Of a stretch of DNA of 64,000 nucleotides, positions 46,846-54,999 are shown in pieces. Location of the stretch: positions 1 to 64,000 of the forward strand of contig CAXBCH010000018.1 in the NCBI GenBank assembly GCA_963974125.1, written 5' to 3'. The position numbers were made by a program, and so were the translations under genes. Every line of letters starts with the position of its first letter. The stretch's first letter is position 1. The stretch comes from Haliea sp963974125 (GTDB taxonomy: Bacteria; Pseudomonadota; Gammaproteobacteria; Pseudomonadales; Halieaceae). Under the pieces are notes generated by a model that was not told the origin of the DNA, ran no database searches, and worked only from the letters and a program-made list of their open reading frames with translations.

Positions 46846-47042
46846 CGGGCGGTCGCAACACGCTGCCGCCCAACAGCAGCGGCGAGGGTGACGATTATAG
46901 CGCAGGGCAGGCGCGGCCCAGGGTTTCCCTCGTATGTCAGATATTATCGAACACTAAGGCTATTATTTTCGAATAGATCGATCCTCCTGCGACCGTTAAG
47001 GTAGGGCCGCTGTGCGTCCCTACCCCGACCAAGGAGCTGTTC

Positions 47043-47750
47043 ATGAAAACCCTCAAGACCCTGTCTCACGTATTTGCCATGACCGCAGCGCTTGCCGTGC
47101 TCGCGCCCGCGGCACAGGCGCTGGAATTGCCGGTTACCCAGACCGCGTCTTCCCAGGCGGCTCTTGCTCCTGCCGACGCCCTGAAACTGCTGCAGGCGGG
47201 CAATGCGCGTTTTGTCGCCGGCGAAATGCTGCAGCGGGATCTCGGTGACCAGGTCTCCGCCACCGCCGCCGGCCAGTACCCGCACTCCATCGTACTCGGC
47301 TGTATCGACTCCCGGGTGCCACCGGAGCTGGTGTTTGACCAGGGCCTGGGTGACATCTTCAGTCCCCGCATTGCCGGCAACGTGGTGACGCCGGAACTGC
47401 TGGGCAGCATGGAGTTCGCGGCCGCTGTTGCCGGGTCCCATGCAATCGTGGTGCTGGGCCATACCGAATGTGGCGCGGTAAAAGGCGCCTGTGACGGCGT
47501 CGAGCTGGGCAACCTGACCAGCAACCTGGCGCACATTCATCCGGCGGTAGCGGCGGTGCCGGTGGCAGAGGGTCCGCGTGATTCCTCGAACACGGCCTGG
47601 GTCAACGCCGTGGCGCATGAGAACGTTGCGCAGATGGTGCAGCGTATTCTCGACGACAGTCCGTTGCTCAAGGGCCTGGTGGATGAGGGCAAGCTGCTGG
47701 TTGTCGGCGCCATGTACGATGTCGCCACCGGCAAGGTGGAATTCCTGTAG
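47043..47750 (+). CDS. Periplasmic beta-class carbonic anhydrase
   Basis: 235-aa exported enzyme that interconverts CO2 and bicarbonate. A signal peptide covers about residues 1-26 (cleavage AQA-LEL). Zinc ligands Cys87, His140 and Cys143 (GCIDSRVPPE; GHTECGAVKGAC) with the Asp89-Arg91 dyad place it in the beta class. ATG has AAGGAG six nt upstream. It may help buffer or feed inorganic carbon to the cell. The gap before it holds an AT-rich stretch (46941-46975) but no promoter clear enough to call. A strong convergent hairpin follows. Confidence 0.92.
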   Translation: MKTLKTLSHVFAMTAALAVLAPAAQALELPVTQTASSQAALAPADALKLLQAGNARFVAGEMLQRDLGDQVSATAAGQYPHSIVLGCIDSRVPPELVFDQGLGDIFSPRIAGNVVTPELLGSMEFAAAVAGSHAIVVLGHTECGAVKGACDGVELGNLTSNLAHIHPAVAAVPVAEGPRDSSNTAWVNAVAHENVAQMVQRILDDSPLLKGLVDEGKLLVVGAMYDVATGKVEFL

Positions 47751-47758
47751 TGGGAGGT

Positions 47759-47789
47759 GCAGTGGGCCAGCTCCGTCCTGGCCCACTGC
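47759..47789. terminator. Bidirectional hairpin between carbonic anhydrase and TonB receptor
   Basis: Perfect 12-bp stem GCAGTGGGCCAG / CTGGCCCACTGC with a 7-nt loop, starting nine bases after the carbonic anhydrase stop and ending eight bases before the end of the convergent receptor gene. It lacks T-tracts, but stem strength and position support transcription termination in both directions. Confidence 0.7.
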
Positions 47790-47796
47790 GAGGCAA

Positions 47797-50166
47797 TCAA
47801 TCCCAGGTCATGCCCAGGCGCATGCCGACGGTGCGCGGGCGCTGGGGACCGAAGAAGTGGGAGGGCAGCACGCCGCCGTTGTTGTTCTGGCCGTCCCAGG
47901 TAAATTCATCGGTCAGGTTCTCCACGTAGGCTTCGATAAACCAGTTGGCATCAGCCTCGTAGCCGACGCGCAGGTTGGACTGTGCCGAGCCACTGATTTT
48001 CGTCTCCCGCAGGTTCTCCCAGCCGCCGCCCCGCTCGCTCTCGTAGGTGAGCTCGAAGTTGCCGGTAATGGCGCCGCCGCTGACCGGGAAGTTGGCGCTC
48101 AACACTGCTGCGGCAGACCATTCCGGCGCCCAGAACAGCGAGCTGCCCTCGCAGCCGTCGGCATCTTCCAGGCCGCAGATGTCCTGCAGTTCCGTGGCTT
48201 CTGAATCCAGATAGCCGGCCGCCAGGTAGAGGTCGAAGTTGTCGCTGAGGCGACCGGTAATCGAGCCCTCTACACCCCAGGCTTCCACCTGCCCGACGTT
48301 CTTGACCAGGGAGGCGCCGCCGTCGAAGGTGACCACCTGCAGGTCTTCATACTCATAGTAGAACGCGGTCAGGTCGACATTGGCGCGGCCGTCAAGCAGG
48401 GTGTCCTTGTAGCCCACTTCCCAGGAGTCCACGGTTTCGGGTTCGAAGGCATTGGGCAGGAAGCCGTCGCCCTGGCGCAGGTCGATATTGCCGATGGCGG
48501 GTTCGCCGTCGGCATTGTTGCCGAGGTTGAAGCTGCCAAAGCCGCCCGACTTGAAACCCTCGGTGTAGCCGGCGAAGAACATGCGCTCACCGGTCGGGCG
48601 CCACTTGGCCAGTACCCGCATGGTGACGTCGTCCCAGGTTTCGCTATCGCTGATGAACCCGTCGGTGGAGAAGCCGTAGGCCCAGTAGGGCCCCAGCTCG
48701 CTCTCCGGTGTCGGCACCGAGATCGAGAAATCCTTCTTGTCCTCGGTGTAGCGCAGGCCGAGCTCCACATCGAAGCTCTCGGTGAGGAAGTAGTTGGCGT
48801 TGACGTAGGTTGCCCAGCCGGAGTAGTCGCCCTTGATGCGGCCGGTCTCGACCAGACGGCCGTCCGCCGACGGGGTGAATTCGGAGCCGTAATAGGCGTA
48901 CAGATCCTCACAGCCGGAGAACGTCATGCCGTAGTTGTAGTAGTAGCCATAGTACTGGCAGAAAAAATCCTCGCGCCCGGAAAAGCTGAAGCGGGTGTCG
49001 ATTTTCTCCTCGTAATACGAGACCCCTGCGTACCAGCTCAGCGGTCCATCGGTGGTGGAGGTCAGGCGGAACTCCTGCTGGAAGTACTCGCCCGTCTGGT
49101 CCTGGCCGTAGTTGTTGAGGTCCAGCGGGGTGCCGTCGTAGTCCTCGTTGTAGAAGTAGTCGTGGTCCTTGTAGCCTGTGTTGGAAGTCAGGGTCGCAAA
49201 GTCGAGATCATAATCGACGTGCAGGCCGAGGGTGAGGATGGTGGCGTCGTCGTTGTCGCCGCCGCTACGGTCTGAGTCAATGTCCTCGTCGCTGCCCCGC
49301 AGTTCCACGCCGCCCAGGGCGGCATCAAACGCCTCCCAGATGTCACCGCGGTCCACCGCCCGGTAAACGGAACCGGACTGCTCGCGATCCTCGTATTCGA
49401 CCAGCGTGCGCACCATCAGCCGGTCGCGCTCGTAGTTGGTGGACCAGCGCAGCGCCCACTTGTCGTGCTCGATCAGGTCCGGGGAACCCGGGAACCTGTT
49501 GTCGGCGAACCCGTCCTCGGTGGAGTAATAGCCCGCCAGGCGGGTCGCGAAGTGATCGGAAACAGGCAGGTTGATTGCGCCCTCGAGAGCGCGCCGGCCG
49601 CGCTCTGCCAGATCAATTTCCGCATAGCCGCTGGGGCCGCCCCCCAGTTCCGCGCGCCGGGTGTGAACGCTGAAGGCGCCGCCGATGGAGTTGCGCCCGA
49701 ACAGGAAGCCCTGGGGGCCGCGCAGGATTTCGGCCCGGTCAATATCGTAGAGGCTGGTAACCGCCGAGCCGTTGCGGCCTTCGTACAGGTCGTTCTTGAA
49801 GAAGGCGGAAGAGGGGTCGCCGCCGACGCCGAAGTCCTGGGTGCGGACACCGCGGACACTGATGGCATCGATAAAGCTGTCCTGGCTGTTGCCGGTGACG
49901 CCGGGGGTGTAGGACACCAGGTCCTTGATGTCGTCCATGTTGACCTTGTTGACGAAATTCCCGGACAGGGCGGTGATCGCCAGCGGCACGTCCTGCACCG
50001 ACTCGCTGCGCTTGGTCGCCGTGACGATGACCTCTTCCAGCGTCTGCGACCAGGCGGGTGCACTGATCGCGGAGGCCAGCACGGCGGCGGATACGGCCCT
50101 GGCAAGCGCGTGGGTGGTGCCGGGTCGGCGGTTTTCAATAACCCGGCGGCGATCGTCTGTATTCAT
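47797..50166 (-). CDS. TonB-dependent receptor with Tyr-rich loop
   Basis: 789-aa outer-membrane receptor. Signal peptide about residues 12-41 (SAISAPAWSQ), TonB-box-like LEEVIVTATKRSES, plug to about 165 (ISVRGVRTQDFGVGGDPSS, AEILRGPQGFLFGRNSIGG) and a 22-strand barrel ending RPRTVGMRLGMTWD. Residues 403-427 form an unusual Cys-flanked, Tyr-rich stretch (nine Tyr in 25 positions). Promoter at 50235-50263. The TPR-sulfotransferase gene ends 176 nt upstream on the same strand. Ligand unknown; such receptors near sulfotransferases are common in marine oligotrophs. Confidence 0.92.
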   Translation of the reverse strand: MNTDDRRRVIENRRPGTTHALARAVSAAVLASAISAPAWSQTLEEVIVTATKRSESVQDVPLAITALSGNFVNKVNMDDIKDLVSYTPGVTGNSQDSFIDAISVRGVRTQDFGVGGDPSSAFFKNDLYEGRNGSAVTSLYDIDRAEILRGPQGFLFGRNSIGGAFSVHTRRAELGGGPSGYAEIDLAERGRRALEGAINLPVSDHFATRLAGYYSTEDGFADNRFPGSPDLIEHDKWALRWSTNYERDRLMVRTLVEYEDREQSGSVYRAVDRGDIWEAFDAALGGVELRGSDEDIDSDRSGGDNDDATILTLGLHVDYDLDFATLTSNTGYKDHDYFYNEDYDGTPLDLNNYGQDQTGEYFQQEFRLTSTTDGPLSWYAGVSYYEEKIDTRFSFSGREDFFCQYYGYYYNYGMTFSGCEDLYAYYGSEFTPSADGRLVETGRIKGDYSGWATYVNANYFLTESFDVELGLRYTEDKKDFSISVPTPESELGPYWAYGFSTDGFISDSETWDDVTMRVLAKWRPTGERMFFAGYTEGFKSGGFGSFNLGNNADGEPAIGNIDLRQGDGFLPNAFEPETVDSWEVGYKDTLLDGRANVDLTAFYYEYEDLQVVTFDGGASLVKNVGQVEAWGVEGSITGRLSDNFDLYLAAGYLDSEATELQDICGLEDADGCEGSSLFWAPEWSAAAVLSANFPVSGGAITGNFELTYESERGGGWENLRETKISGSAQSNLRVGYEADANWFIEAYVENLTDEFTWDGQNNNGGVLPSHFFGPQRPRTVGMRLGMTWD

Positions 50167-50234
50167 GGCTACCCCTGGAATCGACTGGTGGTCTTCTTTT
50201 TGGCACCGGCTACCTGTGCCGTTGTTTGCCCCTA

Positions 50235-50263
50235 TATATACGCTCTGCTCGACAGCCGCACAA
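50235..50263 (-). promoter_or_regulatory. Predicted sigma70 promoter of the TonB receptor
   Basis: On the minus strand TTGTGC (complement of 50258-50263), 17-nt spacer, TATATA (50235-50240), 69 nt ahead of the receptor start. Four of six consensus bases in each box; the AT-rich TATATATA is distinct in this GC-rich region. Confidence 0.5.
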
Positions 50264-50342
50264 TCGGGGTGTTTAACGTTTGACGATAGTAAAAGCGTGC
50301 TGCAATGGGTATAACCCTATGGTGTAGCGTGGCGGCAAAGCG

Positions 50343-51944
50343 TTACTCCGCGAGCGGGATACCTGCTGCCTCCAGTACCCGCTGCATGGGAGCGAGTTGT
50401 TGCCGGTAGCGCTGCCAGCGGCCAATCGAACGCGTGTGGGCGGGCTCCCGCACCTGTACCGCGCTGGCGGTGGTCACCGCACTGTCCTGCTGGTGGAAGG
50501 CGAGACAGGCATCCTCCCAGGGCAGCTGCAGGTACTCGAGCAGGGCGCGGGCGTTGGGTTCGACCGCACGTGCGGTGTCCTCGTAGCAGATGTCAAAGAT
50601 GCGTCCCGGGAAGCGCTCGCGCCACAGCGCCATGAGGCGGTGGTAGCGTACGTGGTGGCGCGCCATCTCGCCCTGTTCGTAGGAATGCAGGTAGGCGTCG
50701 GCGAACAGTTGCTTGAAGCTGGCGAAACAGGCATCCATCGGGTTGCGTACCAGATGCACGATTTTCGCATTCGGCAGCGCTGCCAGGATCAGCGGAATCA
50801 GCAGGTAGTTCTGCGGCAGTTTGTCGACGAAACGGGGTGTACTGCCGCGCATGCGACTGCTGGTCTGCAGGTACAGGTTGCCCACCTGGCGCGGGTCCAG
50901 CTTCTGGGTGCTGTGGAACAATTCGGCGGAAAACCGCCGCGGATCCTGGTAGTTGGCCAGCCGGCGCAGGGCCAGGCCAAACTGCTGCAGCTCGCCGGCG
51001 GAGTGCACCTCGGAGTGGCTGCTGATGATCCGCTCCACCAGCGTGGTACCGGTGCGGGGCTGGCCCAGCACGAATATGGGCGAGGGGTCCGGATTGCCGG
51101 GTTTCTGCTCCGCCAGCCACGCGGGCGTGTACAGTTCGGCCAGCGCGTTGAACATCGCCTCCTCGGCCACTTCGTCGTACTCCACCGTGGCCCGCCGGGC
51201 GGCGGCGCCGGCACTGAAGGCCGTAAAGGCAGCATCCCACTGTTGCAGGTCTTCCCGTTCCTTGCCGATGGCGTAGAGATAGAACGCGCGCGCCCGCGGA
51301 TTGTTGCGATGCCGCTCCAGCAATGTCTGCATGATCTCGATGTGGTTTTCATCGCGCGCCTTGACCGAGCTGGCCAGGGCCCAGTGGGCCTGCGGGCTGT
51401 CCGGCTGGATTTGGATGATGTCGCGGAAGATGCTGTCGGCCCTGTCCGTGTCGCCGTGGTACACGAGGTTGTTGGCGAGGTTGAGCATGAACGGCGGGTG
51501 GCCGGGCTGGCGGGTGTTGGCGCGAGCGAAAAACGCCTGGGCGGCGCCGTGCTCGCCCATCAACGACAGGGTGGTGGCGATCAGGTCCAGCACGATCGGG
51601 TCATCCGGCTGGATGCGACGGGTTTCCCGCAGGGCCGCATCCGCCAGGTTGACCTGGCCCTCGCTCATGTACAGGCGCGCCAGCTGGGCCCAGGCGGCGG
51701 CGTGGTCCCGGTCCAGCTTCACCACTGACTGGAAGGCGCTGAAAGCGGTGCGCCGGTCCCTGGCCTCAAGGGCAACCAGGCCCACCAGGAAATGCGCCGG
51801 CACCAGGTCCGGGTGTTGCTCCAGCGCCTGCTGGCAGCAGAGCCCGGCGGTTTCGGTGTCACCCCGCCCGAGGGCTGTGAATCCTCGCTGCAACAGGGCT
51901 TGCTGCCGCGAATCCGCCGGCTGCGAGGGTCCAGCTTCGGTCAC
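50343..51944 (-). CDS. TPR-containing sulfotransferase family protein
   Basis: 533-aa cytoplasmic protein. About five or six tetratricopeptide repeats fill residues 15-250 and a Sulfotransfer_3 domain residues 287-510. The PAPS 5'-phosphosulfate loop is GQPRTGTTLVERI (295-307) and the 3'-phosphate segment includes IVHLVRNPMDACFASFKQLF. GTG start overlaps the LuxR gene stop by GTGA. It would transfer sulfate from PAPS to a protein, sugar or lipid recognised by the TPR part. The product target is not known. Confidence 0.88.
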   Translation of the reverse strand: MTEAGPSQPADSRQQALLQRGFTALGRGDTETAGLCCQQALEQHPDLVPAHFLVGLVALEARDRRTAFSAFQSVVKLDRDHAAAWAQLARLYMSEGQVNLADAALRETRRIQPDDPIVLDLIATTLSLMGEHGAAQAFFARANTRQPGHPPFMLNLANNLVYHGDTDRADSIFRDIIQIQPDSPQAHWALASSVKARDENHIEIMQTLLERHRNNPRARAFYLYAIGKEREDLQQWDAAFTAFSAGAAARRATVEYDEVAEEAMFNALAELYTPAWLAEQKPGNPDPSPIFVLGQPRTGTTLVERIISSHSEVHSAGELQQFGLALRRLANYQDPRRFSAELFHSTQKLDPRQVGNLYLQTSSRMRGSTPRFVDKLPQNYLLIPLILAALPNAKIVHLVRNPMDACFASFKQLFADAYLHSYEQGEMARHHVRYHRLMALWRERFPGRIFDICYEDTARAVEPNARALLEYLQLPWEDACLAFHQQDSAVTTASAVQVREPAHTRSIGRWQRYRQQLAPMQRVLEAAGIPLAE

Positions 51945-52798
51945 GTTGCCGCCTGCGCCTGCGGCGGCTGCAGGTAGGCGATCAGGGTATCGCCCCCGGC
52001 GTAGTTGCCGGCACTCATGAGAGAATCCAGGAACAGGTAGAACAGCTCTGCCTGGGAGCTGACCTCAAGCTTGGCGTAGGCGTGCTTGCGGTGCAGTTTT
52101 ACGGTCTCGACCGATATCGACAGCTTCTCCGCCAGGGTCCTGGTGCTGTGGCCGTGCAACACCATGTTGATCACCTGGGCTTCGCGCTCGGTCAGCAGGC
52201 TGCTGCCGAACTCGTTGAGCGCGGTGTTGAGCTGTTCGCGCAGGTTCACCGCGCTGGTCTGCCCGGATGACGAGAGAGGACGCGTTTGCCAGTGCTGCTG
52301 GCACAGCACTTCGATGACGGGCCTGACGGCCGCCAGTGCGGCGACCTGTTGCCGGGTGAAGCGGCTCCTGGCCCCGGTACGGCCGAGCGCAATGTTGATG
52401 AACCCGGTAGTGCCGTTGGGCAGCAGGAAGCCGCACTCGTCCTGGTAGCCGCAATTCCGGTACCAGGCCTTGTAGTACTCGCTGTCGCGAAAGCCCGTGG
52501 GCGCCAGGTCGTGGAGCTGGAACACGCCGAAGCGGCGATCGCGGCTGGCGGCCTGGTAGTAGGGGTCCAGCACGAAGGCGCCGGCGACAAAGACGTCCAG
52601 GGTTGAGCGGCCGAGACCGGCCGGGACCTCGAAATACTCGACCACCGGCAGGTCGGTGTCCGGATAGACCAGCACCGTGGCATCGTCAATGGGCACCAGG
52701 CTTTTCAGTGTTGCCACCAGCTGGTGGGCGAAGTCCGCATGGCCCACCCGGGTTATCAGGCGCGCGAGCTGTTCGTTGTAGCTGGTCGTGGTCGGCAT
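51941..52798 (-). CDS. LuxR family transcriptional regulator
   Basis: 285-aa regulator with a C-terminal LuxR-type HTH at about 215-275 (LTEREAQVINMVLHGHSTRTLAEKLSISVETVKLHRKHAYAKL). The N-terminal 190 residues form a sensor domain that is not a receiver and not recognisably an autoinducer-binding domain. Its stop overlaps the sulfotransferase start, so they are expressed together. The LysR gene ends only 39 nt upstream on the same strand, so a longer transcript is possible. Effector unknown. Confidence 0.87.
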   Translation of the reverse strand: MPTTTSYNEQLARLITRVGHADFAHQLVATLKSLVPIDDATVLVYPDTDLPVVEYFEVPAGLGRSTLDVFVAGAFVLDPYYQAASRDRRFGVFQLHDLAPTGFRDSEYYKAWYRNCGYQDECGFLLPNGTTGFINIALGRTGARSRFTRQQVAALAAVRPVIEVLCQQHWQTRPLSSSGQTSAVNLREQLNTALNEFGSSLLTEREAQVINMVLHGHSTRTLAEKLSISVETVKLHRKHAYAKLEVSSQAELFYLFLDSLMSAGNYAGGDTLIAYLQPPQAQAAT

Positions 52799-52837
52799 GG
52801 AATGGTGTCGATGACTCTTGTCCAGATTTATGCCGCA

Positions 52838-53713
52838 TCATACCTGCAAAGCTGCCCAATCCAGAAATGCCTGGTTGGCCAGCGAGATGGAGCGCTGCCG
52901 GCGCCGCGCCAGCAGCAGCCGGATCCGCGGCTGTTCGGCGAAGGGTACGGCGACAATACCGGGTTCCTGTTGCGCCAGCATGGCGAGGCCAATGGTGGTG
53001 CCCAGGCCCTGCTTGACCATGCGGATCAGCAGCGGCAGGAAATTGCTTTGCAGACGCAGGTCGGGGCTGACGCCATAGCTGGCGCACAGTTCATCCAGCC
53101 GCTTGCGGATGAAGTAGCCGCTCTCGTACACCACCATGGGCGAATCCTGCAGCTCGGCCACCGGCACCGCACTGCGCCCCGCCCAGGGGTGGTCCTCGGC
53201 CATGCACAGGACGATCTCTTCATCGACCAGGGGCGCGGTGGCGAAGTCGCCGACGGCATCCTCGCTGGCACCGCTGATGACGCCGAGTTCGATCTCGTCG
53301 TCCAGCAGCCACTGGCGGATACGGTCGGTACCGGCCTGGGTCACCACGGTGCGCAGCTGCGGGTGGAGCACCAGGAACCGACCCAGCAAATCCGGCAGGT
53401 AGTAGGTCGCCAGCATCGAGGGGCAGGCGATGGCCAGCTCTCCCTGCAGCAGGCCGCGCAGGGCGCCGCCCGTCGCCTGCAGGCTCGCCACCTGCTCGAG
53501 AATGGCAACCGCCTGCTGCAGCAGGGTGCGCCCTTCCGCAGTCAGGGTAATGCGCCGTCCGCCGCGGTCGAACAGTACCAGGCCCAGCTCTTCCTCGAGC
53601 TTGCGCACCGCGATGCTGACCGCCGGCTGGGCCATGTGCAGCTGCTCCGCGGCCCGGCTGAAGCTGCCCTGGGCCGCCACTGCGCGGAAAATATCCAGCT
53701 TTCTCAAGTCCAT
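52838..53713 (-). CDS. gcdR: LysR-type regulator of the glutarate operon (GcdR-like)
   Basis: 291-aa LysR regulator. The winged HTH (MDLRKLDIFRAVAAQGSFSRAAEQLHMAQPAVS, residues 1-60) is followed by a periplasmic-binding-like effector domain (90-290). It is divergent from gcdH with a 100-bp AT-rich gap, the standard LysR arrangement, and the same gcdR-gcdH-CoA transferase order is known in pseudomonads, where glutarate induces it. Assignment to GcdR rests on that context, not on sequence identity. Confidence 0.85.
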   Translation of the reverse strand: MDLRKLDIFRAVAAQGSFSRAAEQLHMAQPAVSIAVRKLEEELGLVLFDRGGRRITLTAEGRTLLQQAVAILEQVASLQATGGALRGLLQGELAIACPSMLATYYLPDLLGRFLVLHPQLRTVVTQAGTDRIRQWLLDDEIELGVISGASEDAVGDFATAPLVDEEIVLCMAEDHPWAGRSAVPVAELQDSPMVVYESGYFIRKRLDELCASYGVSPDLRLQSNFLPLLIRMVKQGLGTTIGLAMLAQQEPGIVAVPFAEQPRIRLLLARRRQRSISLANQAFLDWAALQV

Positions 53714-53760
53714 TCCATATATTTAACATATAAAAGTCATAGAAAACATATATTTTATAA
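53714..53760. promoter_or_regulatory. AT-rich LysR operator/promoter region
   Basis: The gap between the LysR gene and gcdH is strongly AT-rich in a GC-rich surrounding. CATATATTT occurs twice, at 53716-53724 and 53747-53755, 31 bp apart (three helical turns), and ATAT-N5-ATAT lies within the first copy's flank. Direct repeats in phase are typical of LysR activator sites. No exact -35/-10 pair is claimed. Confidence 0.5.
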
Positions 53761-53813
53761 ATGAACAGTGTCCTGCTAGGGTAGTGGCTGCAGATAACCC
53801 CGGAGTGAATCCC

Positions 53814-54998
53814 ATGGCACAGAACAAGCAGTGGCAACGTCTCGACTGGCAGGACCCCTTCCTGCTGGAGCAGCAATTGACCGACGAGCAGCGCATGGTG
53901 CGCGACAGCGCCCGGCACTACGCCCAGGGGCAACTGGCGCCCCGGGTGCGGGATGCCTTTCGCGCCGAGGAGACCGATATTGCCATCTTCCGCGAAATGG
54001 GCGAGCTGGGCCTGCTGGGCAGCACCATCGACGGTTACGGTTGCCCCGGGGTGGACTACATCAGCTATGGGCTGGTCGCCCGCGAAGTGGAGCGGGTGGA
54101 TTCCGGCTACCGCTCGATGATGAGTGTGCAGTCCTCGCTGGTCATGTATCCCATCCACGCCTACGGCACCGAAGCGCAGCGGGAAAAATACCTGCCCAGG
54201 CTGGCCACCGGGGAATGGATCGGCTGCTTCGGCCTCACTGAACCCGACCACGGCTCCGACCCCGGCTCCATGATTACCCGCGCCCGCAGTGTCGATGGCG
54301 GCTACCGGCTCAATGGCGCCAAGATGTGGATTACCAACAGCCCCATTGCCGACGTGTTCGTGGTCTGGGCCAAGACCGACGACGGCAAGATCCGCGGCTT
54401 TATCCTGGAACAGGGCATGGCGGGCCTGAGCGCGCCGAAGATCGAGGGCAAGCTGGCCCTGCGGGCCTCGGTCACCGGGCAGATCGTCATGGAAGATGTC
54501 TTTGTGGGTGAAGAACAGCTGCTGCCGAATGTGGAGGGCCTGAAAGGTCCCTTCGGCTGCCTCAACAACGCCCGCTACGGCATTGCCTGGGGCGCCCTGG
54601 GTGCCGCCGAGAGCTGCTGGTTTGCCGCCCGCGACTACACCATGGAGCGCACCCAGTTCGGCCGCCCGCTGGCCGCTAACCAGCTGGTCCAGCTCAAGCT
54701 GGCGGACATGCAGACCGAGATCAGCCTGGCCCTGCAGGGCTGTCATCGCGCCGGGGAGCTGATGGATGCCGGCCAGATTGCACCGGAGCTGATTTCACTG
54801 ATCAAGCGCAATTCCTGCGGCAAGGCCCTGCACATCGCCCGCCAGGCCCGCGACATGCTGGGCGGCAACGGTATCTCCGACGAGTACCCGGTGATGCGGC
54901 ACATGGTGAACCTGGAGGTGGTCAACACCTATGAGGGCACGCACGACGTGCACGCCCTGATCCTGGGTCGCACGCAGACGGACATTCCAGCCTTCTAG
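53814..54998 (+). CDS. gcdH: Glutaryl-CoA dehydrogenase
   Basis: 394-aa cytoplasmic acyl-CoA dehydrogenase that oxidises and decarboxylates glutaryl-CoA to crotonyl-CoA, passing electrons to ETF. The segment GYRSMMSVQSSLVM (Arg100) is diagnostic of GCDH for binding the substrate gamma-carboxylate; FGLTEPDHGSDPGSM binds FAD; the catalytic base is Glu374 in YEGTHDVH. ATG at 53814 has GGAG eight nt upstream. CoA transferase gene begins one nt after its stop. Final step of lysine, tryptophan or dicarboxylate catabolism. Confidence 0.93.
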   Translation: MAQNKQWQRLDWQDPFLLEQQLTDEQRMVRDSARHYAQGQLAPRVRDAFRAEETDIAIFREMGELGLLGSTIDGYGCPGVDYISYGLVAREVERVDSGYRSMMSVQSSLVMYPIHAYGTEAQREKYLPRLATGEWIGCFGLTEPDHGSDPGSMITRARSVDGGYRLNGAKMWITNSPIADVFVVWAKTDDGKIRGFILEQGMAGLSAPKIEGKLALRASVTGQIVMEDVFVGEEQLLPNVEGLKGPFGCLNNARYGIAWGALGAAESCWFAARDYTMERTQFGRPLAANQLVQLKLADMQTEISLALQGCHRAGELMDAGQIAPELISLIKRNSCGKALHIARQARDMLGGNGISDEYPVMRHMVNLEVVNTYEGTHDVHALILGRTQTDIPAF

Positions 54999-54999
54999 C

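Noticed and set aside
46847..46871. GGGCGG/CCGCCC inverted repeat after the glutamine synthetase-like gene
   Set aside because: Only six pairs, 13-nt loop and no T-run; too weak to call a terminator.
46941..46980. Possible promoter (TATTAT at 46961) of the carbonic anhydrase gene
   Set aside because: No matching -35 at the right distance; left as an uncalled AT-rich stretch.
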